Source: Flavobacteriales bacterium (GTDB taxonomy: Bacteria; Bacteroidota; Bacteroidia; Flavobacteriales_D; Parvicellaceae). From it: a stretch of DNA of 17,365 bases. The position numbers and the translations under genes are program-made. Of this stretch, positions 7,600-14,970 are shown piece by piece. Position 1 is the stretch's first letter. Every line of letters begins with the position of its first letter. The notes below the pieces were generated by a model. It was not told the DNA's origin. It saw only the letters and a list, made by a program, of their open reading frames with translations, and did no database searches. Where the stretch lies: assembly GCA_015488785.1 (NCBI GenBank), contig WFNC01000079.1, positions 1 through 17,365 of the forward strand, in the 5' to 3' direction.

Positions 7600-10407
7600 T
7601 TATAATTTTTCTTTTAAATATTTGGCAGTATAAGACCTTTTTTCTTTTATTAAATCTTCTGGAGTTCCTGCAAAAATTAATTCTCCACCGTCTTTTCCTC
7701 CTTCAGGGCCTAAATCTAACACCCAATCAGCACATTTTATGACTTCTCCATTGTGCTCTATAATTAAAACACTGTGTCCGATTTCGATTAGCGAATAAAT
7801 CGCAACAAGCAACTTATCTATATCATGAAAATGTAAACCTGTTGTAGGCTCATCAAAAATGAATAATGTTTTTGTTCTTGTATTTTTTTTCGATAAAAAA
7901 GAGGCTAATTTTATTCGTTGCGCCTCTCCTCCACTCAGCGTATTACTCGATTGTCCCAACTGAACGTAACCTAAACCTACGTCTTGCAATGGTTTTATTT
8001 TTGTAATAATTTTTTGTTCCAACGGATCTAAATTCTCAGAAAAAAAATCGATTGCATCATCTACTGTCAACGTTAGAATATCATAAATGTTCTTCCCGTT
8101 ATAACGCACTTCCAAAACATCGTCTTTGAACCGTTTTCCTTTACAAACATCACATTCTAAATGTACATCTGCCATAAACTGCATCGAAACCGTAGTTTGC
8201 CCTTCTCCTTCGCAAGCATCACATCTTCCTCCCTCTACATTGAAACTAAAATGTTTGGGCTTATATCCATTTATTTTTGATAATTGTTGATTGGCAAACA
8301 ATGCGCGTATATCATCATAAGCCTTAACGTAAGTTGTTGGATTTGAACGAGAACTTTTCCCTATTGGATTTTGATCTACAAATTCTATTTCACTTATTGC
8401 TTTTACATCTCCCGTAATACTTTTAAAAGCTCCCGTTTTATTTGCTGTTCCTCCATGTATTTTTTTTAATGCTGGATACAATATTTGCTTTACCAAAGTT
8501 GATTTACCACTACCACTAACACCTGTTACAACAGTTAAACATTCCAAAGGTATTTCAACCGAAATATTTTTAAGATTATTTTCTTCTGCTCCTTTTATAA
8601 GAATACTCTTGTTCCATTTTCTTCTCTTTTTAGGAACAGGAATAGCTAATTTACCTGTTAGATACTTAGCCGTTAAACTTTTATCCCCATTAATTAATTC
8701 CGAATGATCGCCTTGAAAAACAACTTCACCACCAAAAGAACCAGCCATTGGTCCCATATCTATAATCTCGTCGGCAGCTTTCATGACCTCTTCTTCATGC
8801 TCAACAATAATCACTGTATTCCCCAAAGCTTTTAAAGCCTTCAAAACATTCAATAATCTTTCTGTATCTCTCGGATGTAAACCAATACTTGGCTCATCTA
8901 AAATATACATAGAACCAACCAGACTACTACCCAATGAAGTCGCTAGATTAATCCGTTGAGATTCTCCTCCTGAAAGCGTATTGGACATTCTACTCAATGA
9001 TAAATATCCAAGTCCTACATCACTCAAAAACTCTAATCTCGACTTGATTTCAATTAATAATTGACGCGCAATTTTTGTGTCTCTTTTGTCTAAAATCAAC
9101 TTCGTCATAATTTCTTTAGCTTCATCTATACTCGACAAAGCTATATCTGTAATTGAATACCCATTAATTTTGACATAATTAGCATCTTTTCTAAGTCTTG
9201 ACCCCTCGCAATCATTGCAATCGGTTTTTCCTCTGTATCGGCTAAGCATTACTCTAAATTGGATTTTATAAAGCTGAGCTTCTACATCTTTAAAAAAGAG
9301 ATCTAACCCTCCAAAATATTTATTCCCTTTCCAAAGTAAATTAACCTGTTTTTTAGACAACTCATTAAACGGTTTATGGATTGGAAAATCAAAACGGTGA
9401 GCATTCATAACTAAAGCTTCATTCCACAAACTCATTTTTTCTCCCCTCCAACAAGCGATTGCTCCTTCGTAAATGGTTAGTGATTTATCTGGAATAACTA
9501 AATCAGGATCAATTCCTAGTATTTTCCCAAAGCCTTCGCAAGTAGGACAGGCTCCAATTGGATTATTAAAGGTAAAAAAATTGACTGAAGGTTCTGTAAA
9601 TGCGATTCCGTCTAATTCAAATTTGTTTGAGAAACTTCTACTCGAAACTTCCTCATTAAATTCTTTAATAATACAAACTCCATCTCCTTCAATAAAAGCA
9701 GACTCTACCGACTCTGCAATTCGAGCTCTTGTTTCATCTGTTAAATTCGTTTTCATCAAACGATCAATCAAAAGCAACGGATTTAGTTTAATCAAATCAG
9801 CTTCAGCATAGTTTATAAAACTTTCAATTCGCTCAATTTTATTCTCCACTACAATACGAGAAAATCCTTGCGCTACAAAAATTTCTAACTGTTTTGAAAA
9901 GCTTCTTCCTTTAGGAATTGAAATAGGACAAGCAACCACATATTTACTTTTATCAGCAAAGGTTTCAATGTATTTAATCACATCTTCAACACCTTCTTTT
10001 CTTACTTCTTTACCTGAAACAGGAGAAATTGTTTTACCAATTCGGGCAAAAAGTAATTTCAAGAAATCATAAATTTCTGTAGAAGTTCCAACTGTAGATC
10101 TCGAATTACGACTATTAACCTTTTGTTCGATTGCAATCGCAGGAGCTATTCCCTTTATTCCATCTACATCAGGTTTGTCTAACTTTCCTAAAAACTGACG
10201 TGCATAAGAACTCAAACTCTCTACATATCGACGTTGCCCTTCAGCATATAACGTATCAAATGCCAATGAAGATTTACCAGAGCCAGAAAGACCTGTAATA
10301 ACAGTCATTTTGTTTCTAGCTATGGCTACGTCTATATTTTTAAGATTATGAACCCTCGCTCCTTTTATCAAAATATGTGTATGATATGTTTTATCTTTAA
10401 AAGCCAT
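7600..10407 (-). CDS. uvrA: UvrA, excinuclease ABC subunit A
   Basis: This is the 935-residue damage-recognition ATPase of nucleotide excision repair (E. coli 940), working with UvrB and UvrC, which are not in this window. It has two ABC modules. The first has Walker A GLSGSGKSS (residues 39-47) and signature LSGGESQRINLATSLG, followed by DEPSIGLHP. The second has Walker A GVSGSGKSTLVKQ (near residue 630) and signature LSGGEAQRIKLASFL, followed by DEPTTGLHF. The C-terminal zinc module is complete: GGRCDACEGEGQ, then HLECDVCKGKRF. In the first zinc module only CPTC is present; the usual preceding Cys pair is replaced by FSNKFELDG. A promoter element lies 23 bases upstream of the start. Confidence 0.97.
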   Translation of the reverse strand: MAFKDKTYHTHILIKGARVHNLKNIDVAIARNKMTVITGLSGSGKSSLAFDTLYAEGQRRYVESLSSYARQFLGKLDKPDVDGIKGIAPAIAIEQKVNSRNSRSTVGTSTEIYDFLKLLFARIGKTISPVSGKEVRKEGVEDVIKYIETFADKSKYVVACPISIPKGRSFSKQLEIFVAQGFSRIVVENKIERIESFINYAEADLIKLNPLLLIDRLMKTNLTDETRARIAESVESAFIEGDGVCIIKEFNEEVSSRSFSNKFELDGIAFTEPSVNFFTFNNPIGACPTCEGFGKILGIDPDLVIPDKSLTIYEGAIACWRGEKMSLWNEALVMNAHRFDFPIHKPFNELSKKQVNLLWKGNKYFGGLDLFFKDVEAQLYKIQFRVMLSRYRGKTDCNDCEGSRLRKDANYVKINGYSITDIALSSIDEAKEIMTKLILDKRDTKIARQLLIEIKSRLEFLSDVGLGYLSLSRMSNTLSGGESQRINLATSLGSSLVGSMYILDEPSIGLHPRDTERLLNVLKALKALGNTVIIVEHEEEVMKAADEIIDMGPMAGSFGGEVVFQGDHSELINGDKSLTAKYLTGKLAIPVPKKRRKWNKSILIKGAEENNLKNISVEIPLECLTVVTGVSGSGKSTLVKQILYPALKKIHGGTANKTGAFKSITGDVKAISEIEFVDQNPIGKSSRSNPTTYVKAYDDIRALFANQQLSKINGYKPKHFSFNVEGGRCDACEGEGQTTVSMQFMADVHLECDVCKGKRFKDDVLEVRYNGKNIYDILTLTVDDAIDFFSENLDPLEQKIITKIKPLQDVGLGYVQLGQSSNTLSGGEAQRIKLASFLSKKNTRTKTLFIFDEPTTGLHFHDIDKLLVAIYSLIEIGHSVLIIEHNGEVIKCADWVLDLGPEGGKDGGELIFAGTPEDLIKEKRSYTAKYLKEKL

Positions 10408-10429
10408 AACCTCAATTTTATATTTTTAT

Positions 10430-10437
10430 CAAAAGTA
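10430..10437 (-). promoter_or_regulatory. -7 element upstream of uvrA
   Basis: Read on the minus strand, the sequence is TACTTTTG, an exact match to the Bacteroidota -7 consensus TAnnTTTG. It is spaced to give a short leader before the uvrA ATG at 10407. I do not see a clear TTTG -33 partner 19-21 bases upstream, so confidence is limited. Confidence 0.5.
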
Positions 10438-10585
10438 ACATTTTAACTCGAATTATTCATTACTAAAACTCAACTATAAAATAAATCGAATTCGTTAAAA
10501 AAAAGTTAAAATAATATACCTTATTATTAATTACATCAGCTATTACATTAACGATAGAGAAAATGACTCCTCAATTCACGCATTT

Positions 10586-10618
10586 ATTGCTTTTATTACA
10601 AATATCTTCTTATATTTG
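10586..10618 (+). promoter_or_regulatory. Promoter of the OmpA-domain lipoprotein gene
   Basis: ATTG (10586-10589), 21 bases and TATATTTG (10611-10618) fit the Bacteroidota primary-sigma consensus, with an exact -7 element. The start codon lies 36 bases further on, giving a leader of about 30 bases. Confidence 0.75.
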
Positions 10619-10653
10619 CAAAAAAAATTAAAGTTAATTAACCATTTATTACA

Positions 10654-11421
10654 ATGAAAAGAATAATTAAAAGTGCTTTATTAATTGCAGGAGCAACTGC
10701 AATGTTAGCCAGTTGTGCAACTTTAGCAAAGCAACACAAAAAAGGTCACTCAGTAACTTTAGATCCAGAACAAAAAGGAGCTTTAGTATTTGTAAACGGA
10801 GAATATAAAGGTAAATCACCAGTTGTATTAGACGTAAAACCTAAAGAAAAATATGAAGTTACTTATTTGAAAAAATCATATTTATCAAAAACATTTAATG
10901 TTCAAAGTAAAGTATTGAAAAAGTGGGTAATTAAAGATATTTTTGCAGGAGCAGCAATTGGAGCACCAGTAACATTATTAGTTGATCATTTAACTGGAGC
11001 TTGGAAAGGTGTTGATGAGAAAACAATACCTAAAACATTAACGCATTGGAGTAAAGTTGAGAATCCTAATGATTACTTAAATCAATTATTCCAAATAGAA
11101 GATTTATACTTTGAAACAGGTAGTTCTACAATCAAGACATCTTCTTATACTAACTTAGATAAACTAGCTGCGATTTTAAATAATTATAATACAATCAAAT
11201 TAAAAATTCATGGACATACTGACAAAACAGGAAGTGTAGAATTGAATCAAAAACTATCTAAAGCAAGAGCTGAAGCAGTAAAAAAATATTTAACAGCAAA
11301 AGGTGTTTCTGCAGATCGTTTAATGTCTGAAGGTCACGGTTCAAGTATCCCTGTGATAAATGAAGATAATGAAGCTGCCTACAAATACAACAGAAGAGTT
11401 GAATTTGAATACAGCTTGTAA
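10654..11421 (+). CDS. Lipoprotein with PEGA-like and OmpA-like domains
   Basis: This is a 255-residue lipoprotein. The signal peptide ends in the lipobox LASC with Cys21 as the lipidation site. Residues about 40-80 (GALVFVNGEYKGKSPVVLDV) resemble a PEGA domain, a small beta-fold found in surface proteins. A short hydrophobic glycine/alanine stretch (DIFAGAAIGAPVTLLV) follows. Residues about 145-255 are an OmpA-like peptidoglycan-binding domain with the canonical HGHTDKTG, NQKLSKARAEAV and NRRVEFEY, so both binding residues (Asp and Arg) are present, unlike the OmpA domain at 2438-4750. Its expected role is to link the outer membrane to the cell wall. It has its own promoter and a strong terminator and is therefore monocistronic. 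Confidence 0.88.
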   Translation: MKRIIKSALLIAGATAMLASCATLAKQHKKGHSVTLDPEQKGALVFVNGEYKGKSPVVLDVKPKEKYEVTYLKKSYLSKTFNVQSKVLKKWVIKDIFAGAAIGAPVTLLVDHLTGAWKGVDEKTIPKTLTHWSKVENPNDYLNQLFQIEDLYFETGSSTIKTSSYTNLDKLAAILNNYNTIKLKIHGHTDKTGSVELNQKLSKARAEAVKKYLTAKGVSADRLMSEGHGSSIPVINEDNEAAYKYNRRVEFEYSL

Positions 11422-11433
11422 TCTATTTTTATC

Positions 11434-11472
11434 AAAAAAGCCCTTTTACTAAATTAGTAAAAGGGCTTTTTT
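11434..11472. terminator. Strong intrinsic terminator after the OmpA-domain lipoprotein gene
   Basis: AAAAAAGCCCTTTTACTA and its complement TAGTAAAAGGGCTTTTTT surround a 3-base loop (11452-11454). The GC-containing stem and T-run begin 12 bases past the stop codon. The symmetrical A/T flanks allow use in either direction. Confidence 0.9.
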
Positions 11473-11858
11473 GTTTCTATAATCTAAGTAAAATACCTTT
11501 CCTTTTCAGCTAATTTTCTACTAAAAATGTTTTCAATTCAGATTAAAAAAATGTTAAAAAGTCTAAATCATTTATGAACCATTCAAAAGTTATCAAATAA
11601 GATCGATAATTATAAATGACTAAATACTTTTTGCATAAAAAAGAACAGAATCTCATCAAAATATATTGACGAAAACAGTAATAAAACAGCACGCTAAATA
11701 AAATTACCACTAATTAATTTCACTAAAAGCGAATCAGTAAGCGTATATTCCTGTATTATTTAGTAAAAAATTAAGATAATATTTTGATATTGATAAAAAT
11801 CATACTATTATTGTGCAATCAAATAGGTGTTTTTTCACTTAACCAATAAAAACAACAA
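11473..11858. other. AT-rich intergenic stretch before the 11859 gene
   Basis: These 386 bases are very AT-rich. I see no coding frame, tRNA or clear repeat. The only recognisable signal is the promoter at 11783-11813 near its end; the rest is unexplained. Confidence 0.55.
11783..11813 (+). promoter_or_regulatory. Promoter upstream of the 11859 gene
   Basis: TTTG (11783-11786), 19 bases and TATTATTG (11806-11813, 7 of 8 matches in effect to TAnnTTTG) fit the Bacteroidota promoter pattern. They predict a leader of roughly 40 bases. Confidence 0.6.
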
Positions 11859-12650
11859 ATGAAAAAGTTATTATTCATAGGCTTTATTTTACTATCCCTT
11901 TTATCGTTAGCCCAAGATAAAGGAGTAATTATTTTAGAAGGTCAATATCAAGGAGTTGATTTATATGTTCAAAATCCTTACGCTAGTTCAGGAGTTGGTT
12001 TTTGTGCTTATAAAGTTACAATAAACGAAAACGTTACGACTGATCAAGTTGAGTCAAGTGCATTTATCATTGATTTTACGACACAAGGATTAAAAGTTGG
12101 AGACAATGTTGTTGTAAAAATATATCACAAGTCTGATTGTCATCCTAAAGTTTTAAATCCTGAAGTTTTAAGACCAAAAAGTACATTTAATGTTACAAGT
12201 ATAAAAGTTGGTGATGACAAAATATTAAGATGGACTACAACAGGAGAGCAAGGTAAGTTAACTTACGAAGTTCAACAATACAGATGGAACAGGTACATTA
12301 AAGTTGGAGAAGTTGAAGGAATTGGTACAGATTCAGAAAACAAATACCAATTTAAAATTACTCCTATTTCTGGAGAAAATAAATACAGAGTTGTTCAAAC
12401 GGATTACACAGGAAAGAAAAGACAATCTAAAAAGACAAGTTACGAAAGTGATGCTAAGCCAGTTGATTTAATCAGTAAGAAAAGTAAGACGTTAGATTTT
12501 ACTGGAGAAACATTGTTTGAAGTATATGATGTATATGGAAATCTTGTAAAAAAAGGATTCGGAAAAAATCCAAATGTAGAGAATTTGAAAAAAGGTTTAT
12601 ATTATGTAAACTTTGATAGTAAGACTGGAGAAGTTTGGAATAAAAAATAA
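11859..12650 (+). CDS. Secreted protein of unknown function with a fibronectin-like region and a type A sorting-domain-like C terminus
   Basis: The protein has 263 residues. A signal peptide (MKKLLFIGFILLSLLSLAQ) is followed by a beta-rich domain of about 100 residues that begins DKGVIILEGQYQGVDLYVQN and carries two Cys (GFCAY and SDCHP). Residues about 120-200 (SIKVGDDKILRWTTTGEQ, YEVQQYRWNRYIKVGE, NKYRVVQTDYTGKK) look like a fibronectin type III fold. The last 50 residues (FEVYDVYGNLVKKG, ENLKKGLYYVNF, ending in basic NKK) resemble type A C-terminal sorting domains of T9SS cargo. I therefore infer export to the periplasm or, more likely, the cell surface. The role is unknown. It has its own promoter and terminator. 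Confidence 0.75.
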   Translation: MKKLLFIGFILLSLLSLAQDKGVIILEGQYQGVDLYVQNPYASSGVGFCAYKVTINENVTTDQVESSAFIIDFTTQGLKVGDNVVVKIYHKSDCHPKVLNPEVLRPKSTFNVTSIKVGDDKILRWTTTGEQGKLTYEVQQYRWNRYIKVGEVEGIGTDSENKYQFKITPISGENKYRVVQTDYTGKKRQSKKTSYESDAKPVDLISKKSKTLDFTGETLFEVYDVYGNLVKKGFGKNPNVENLKKGLYYVNFDSKTGEVWNKK

Positions 12651-12668
12651 TACAAACTCAATAAAATT

Positions 12669-12705
12669 AAAAGCCTTCAATAACAATGTTATTGAAGGCT
12701 TTTTT
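12669..12705. terminator. Intrinsic terminator between the 11859 gene and mce
   Basis: The stem AAGCCTTCAATAA / TTATTGAAGGCTT (12671-12683 and 12689-12701) has a CAATG loop, an A-run before it and T-run after it. It ends the upstream transcript. It may also stop minus-strand transcription coming from the HAD gene. It lies only 14 bases before the mce start. Confidence 0.9.
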
Positions 12706-12719
12706 ATGAAAAATACAAT

Positions 12720-13124
12720 ATGAAAAACATAGAACACATCGGAATCGCAGTTAAAGACATGACTGTTTCTAAAGATTTATTTTCTAAACTGTTAAACACA
12801 ACTCCGTACAAAACAGAAAAAGTAGAAACAGAAGGGGTAGAAACAATGTTTTTTAAAACAGGAGAAACAAAAATAGAGCTGTTATCAGCTACAAACGAAA
12901 ATAGTCCAATAGCTAAATTTATAGCTAAAAAAGGCGAAGGTATTCATCACATTGCTTTTGAAGTAAAAGACATCGAAGCAGAAATAACTCGACTAGAAAA
13001 AGAAGGGTTTACTTTGATTAATTCAACACCCAAGAATGGAGCAGATAATAAAAAAATAGCTTTTTTACACCCAAAATCTACAAATGGTGTTTTAATAGAG
13101 ATTTGTCAAGAAAAAGCGCACTAA
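12720..13124 (+). CDS. mce: Methylmalonyl-CoA epimerase
   Basis: This 134-residue VOC-fold protein would convert (2R)- and (2S)-methylmalonyl-CoA into each other in the propionate/methylmalonyl-CoA route. Two beta-alpha-beta-beta-beta modules are visible. The first begins MKNIEHIGIAVKD with metal ligand His6, then Glu53 in KIELL. The second begins GEGIHHIAFEVKDIEAE with His76/77 and ends GVLIEICQE with Glu127. Length and motifs are typical of the family. No mutase or carboxylase genes are nearby. The 3' end overlaps the opposite-strand HAD gene by 47 bases. A terminator ends just 14 bases before the start and I see no promoter between them. Confidence 0.9.
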   Translation: MKNIEHIGIAVKDMTVSKDLFSKLLNTTPYKTEKVETEGVETMFFKTGETKIELLSATNENSPIAKFIAKKGEGIHHIAFEVKDIEAEITRLEKEGFTLINSTPKNGADNKKIAFLHPKSTNGVLIEICQEKAH

Positions 13125-13716
13125 TATCTTCTCCTTTTTTCAATAAATATGTATTTAACTTAACCTTTTTGGCGCCTTCAATGTGTTGTTTAGAATCATC
13201 TATAAACAAGGTTTCTGCTGGGTTTAAGTTGTTTTTACTCATCACATAATTAAAAGCTTCAGCGTTTGGCTTACGATAACCTATTTGGTTTGAATAATAG
13301 TGATTTTCAAATAGAGATTCAAATAAGTTTATCCCAAACTTTTGATTAACGTATTTTGTAAAATATTCAATGTGAATTTCATTTGTATTACTAAGAAGAA
13401 AAATTCGATAATTGGCACTTATTTTTTTTAATAATTCTATGCGTTCAGCGGGCAAATCTAAAAGCATTGCATTCCAAGCCGCTTCTATTTCTTCTTTAGT
13501 TTTAGAAGGTATAAATTGTCGGATATACTCTATAAACTCCTCCCCTCCTGTTCTTCCTGTTTCAAAATCATTAAAGACATTGTTTTGTTGCGCTTGAGAG
13601 TATAATTCATCAAAATTAAGGATTCCCAATTTAACAAATGCTTTTGAAGTCAAATGATAGTCAATATTAAGAATAACACCTCCAAGATCAAAAATAATAT
13701 TTTTTATTTTTTTCAT
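13078..13716 (-). CDS. HAD-superfamily (subclass IA) phosphatase, YihX-like
   Basis: This 212-residue protein has all four HAD motifs. Motif I is IIFDLGGVI with nucleophile Asp10; position +2 is Gly, as in the DLGNV/DLGGV subgroup that includes E. coli YihX, a sugar-phosphate phosphatase. Motif II is LLSNTNEIH (Ser109), motif III GYRKPNAEAF (Lys149) and motif IV FIDDSKQHIEGA (Asp173/174). A helical cap lies between residues 20 and 90. The substrate is unknown, probably a small phosphorylated metabolite. I chose the ATG at 13716 rather than 13749, because the minus-strand promoter would start transcription near 13733. The last residues (DKSLLKHHL) are encoded opposite the end of mce. Confidence 0.88.
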   Translation of the reverse strand: MKKIKNIIFDLGGVILNIDYHLTSKAFVKLGILNFDELYSQAQQNNVFNDFETGRTGGEEFIEYIRQFIPSKTKEEIEAAWNAMLLDLPAERIELLKKISANYRIFLLSNTNEIHIEYFTKYVNQKFGINLFESLFENHYYSNQIGYRKPNAEAFNYVMSKNNLNPAETLFIDDSKQHIEGAKKVKLNTYLLKKGEDISALFLDKSLLKHHL

Positions 13717-13722
13717 AATAAA

Positions 13723-13754
13723 TTTGTTTAATTCAATACAAAGATGCATCTTTG
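13723..13754 (+). promoter_or_regulatory. Plus-strand promoter of the CAT-anticodon tRNA (other half of the divergent promoter)
   Basis: TTTG (13723-13726), 20 bases and CATCTTTG (13747-13754) fit the Bacteroidota consensus and place a start near 13761, about 24 bases before the tRNA. The two -7 boxes abut in one perfect 16-base palindrome, CAAAGATGCATCTTTG (13739-13754). Confidence 0.65.
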
Positions 13755-13769
13755 CACTCAGAAAACAAA
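13739..13769 (-). promoter_or_regulatory. Minus-strand promoter of the HAD gene (half of a palindromic divergent promoter)
   Basis: On the minus strand, TTTG (13769-13766), 19 bases and CATCTTTG (13746-13739) fit the Bacteroidota consensus, with 7 of 8 matches at -7. The predicted start near 13733 lies 17 bases before the ATG at 13716. Confidence 0.6.
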
Positions 13770-13784
13770 ATTTACTTTTGTTTT

Positions 13785-13858
13785 GGGCCCTTAGCTCAGC
13801 TGGTTAGAGCACCTGACTCATAATCAGGGGGTCCACAGTTCGAGCCTGTGAGGGCCCA
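13785..13858 (+). tRNA. tRNA with CAT anticodon, probably tRNA-Ile2 (lysidine type), otherwise elongator tRNA-Met
   Basis: The 74-base cloverleaf has acceptor stem GGGCCCT/AGGGCCC, anticodon stem CCTGA/TCAGG with loop CTCATAA (anticodon 13819-13821), T loop TTCGAGC and discriminator A; CCA is not encoded. It is not an initiator tRNA: the three consecutive G-C pairs of the anticodon stem are absent and position 1 pairs. C4-G69 and C5-G68 in the acceptor stem match the determinants used by TilS on E. coli tRNA-Ile2, which favours an Ile2 assignment over elongator Met. Confidence 0.9.
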
Positions 13859-13865
13859 CAGTGAG

Positions 13866-13898
13866 AAAAAAGCTTTACAGAAATGTAAAGCTTTTTTT
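13866..13898. terminator. Terminator after the CAT-anticodon tRNA
   Basis: The stem AAGCTTTACA / TGTAAAGCTT (13870-13879 and 13884-13893) has a GAAA tetraloop and a following T-run. The architecture is the same as that of the terminator after tRNA-Lys. Confidence 0.88.
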
Positions 13899-13906
13899 GT
13901 TTCTTC

Positions 13907-13927
13907 GGTTTACATATGGTTTACATA
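13907..13927 (+). repeat. Two 10-base direct repeats just after the tRNA terminator
   Basis: GGTTTACATA occurs at 13907-13916 and 13918-13927. TTTACATAAAA (13920-13930) recurs exactly at 14951-14961, next to the helix-turn-helix gene remnant. Their position at a tRNA and beside mobile remnants suggests recombinase or regulator binding sites, but no integrase gene is present to support this. Confidence 0.4.
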
Positions 13928-14000
13928 AAACTACTCCTTTTTCTTATTTTTATTATCGGTGGTTCTATTATTGATATTCTTCAATAAATAAAAAGATACG

Positions 14001-14857
14001 ATGAAACAATTAAATATCTTTCTTGACAAAATAATGAAAGTGGCGGAAAAAGTCTCTAAAATTGAATGCCCAGAGATGCAGTTACTTATTTTAAAACTCA
14101 GTATAATACACTAGAGGAAAATAGTGAATTAATCGGAAATGATTTAGATTCTCTTTTCGACTTATCCTCAAAAGAAAGAGCTCTTGCTAAAAATAAAATT
14201 AATATCCGAATTGAGGAAATTAACGATGTATTTAGAACCAATGAATCGACCTATTATAAAACGGGATATTATGATTCGGCTTTACAAGAAGAGCTTAGTA
14301 AATTCAATGGGCTATTCTTTCTCACATATAAGTTTATGCAAAACTTAGGTTCTACACAAAGTAAAAATTATCCTTATGCTTTTTTGAAGAAAGCGCATCA
14401 AAATAACAAGGACAATCCATTCACGCAAACAATTACAGAAGAATATAACGCGAGTTTTACTGTTGCTGACAATTCAGAACCGAAGAGAAAAGAAATTCAT
14501 TTAAAGAAATTAGATATAAAAGGTCTAAGTGAGCACCTTTCCCCTCATTTTGTAAATTCTAAAGAGCTCTATTCGATTTTACATGGAAATATACCAAAAG
14601 AAAAATTAGTATTCATTGGATATAGTACAGAACTGCTTTATGTGTTTAATAAGTTAAAATTAAACAATTAAATAGTTGAAGAAAGGCAAGAAATTATAGA
14701 CCGGCTATTAAAGTGCTTTCAATTCAAGAATAAAACGACAAGTGAAATTACAATTCCAAATCCTATTTCTTACTATAATAAATATCAAGAAGATGTAGAA
14801 AAAATACCAAAAAAGTATACCGACCTTCAAAAAATAGAAGAGTTTTATGAGGAATAA
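14001..14857 (+). pseudogene. Broken gene of unknown function in the tRNA-adjacent remnant
   Basis: The longest intact piece starts at ATG 14066 and ends at TAA 14669-14671 (201 residues, MPRDAVTYFK to NKLKLNN). Two signs suggest decay. Upstream, a good N terminus (MKQLNIFLDKIMKVAEKVSK from 14001) runs in another frame and would join as ...KIECP-RDAVTYFK if one base were restored near 14072. Downstream of the TAA, the same frame stays open for another 61 codons of similar, charged, helical composition (VEERQEIIDRLLKCF to KIEEFYEE, ending 14857). The repaired product would be about 285 residues, soluble and mainly helical. I do not recognise its family. The neighbours (tRNA, tandem repeats, a helix-turn-helix remnant, transposase pieces) suggest mobile-element cargo or regulation. 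The 201-residue piece could still be an expressed protein. Confidence 0.55.
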
Positions 14858-14866
14858 TAATACATT

Positions 14867-14929
14867 TCATCTGTTTTTAACGAAAACTCACCTGTTTTCA
14901 ACGATGTTTCACCTGTTTTGCTTTTTGTT
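14867..14929 (+). repeat. Three 21-base tandem (iteron-like) repeats
   Basis: Units begin at 14867, 14888 and 14909, each starting TCAYCTGTTTT. Units 1 and 2 also share AACGA at the same phase; unit 3 diverges after TCACCTGTTTTG. The exact 21-base period puts the boxes on one face of the DNA (two helical turns). The array ends about 40 bases before the helix-turn-helix gene remnant at 14971 and is noncoding. Confidence 0.75.
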
Positions 14930-14970
14930 TTAACTATTAATATTTATTCATTTACATAAAATTAATAATT

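Noticed and set aside
9473..9811. 112-residue open frame on the plus strand
   Set aside because: It is the antisense shadow of uvrA, with no initiation context or recognisable domain.
13717..13749. Upstream ATG start for the HAD phosphatase
   Set aside because: It lies inside the predicted promoter and upstream of the expected transcription start, and adds residues not seen before the MKKIKNIIFD motif.
14066..14671. RteC-like regulator
   Set aside because: The context is suggestive, but the protein sequence does not show the RteC features I know, so no function is assigned.
14867..14929. CRISPR array
   Set aside because: The repeats are 21-base direct tandem units without unique spacers, and no cas genes are nearby.
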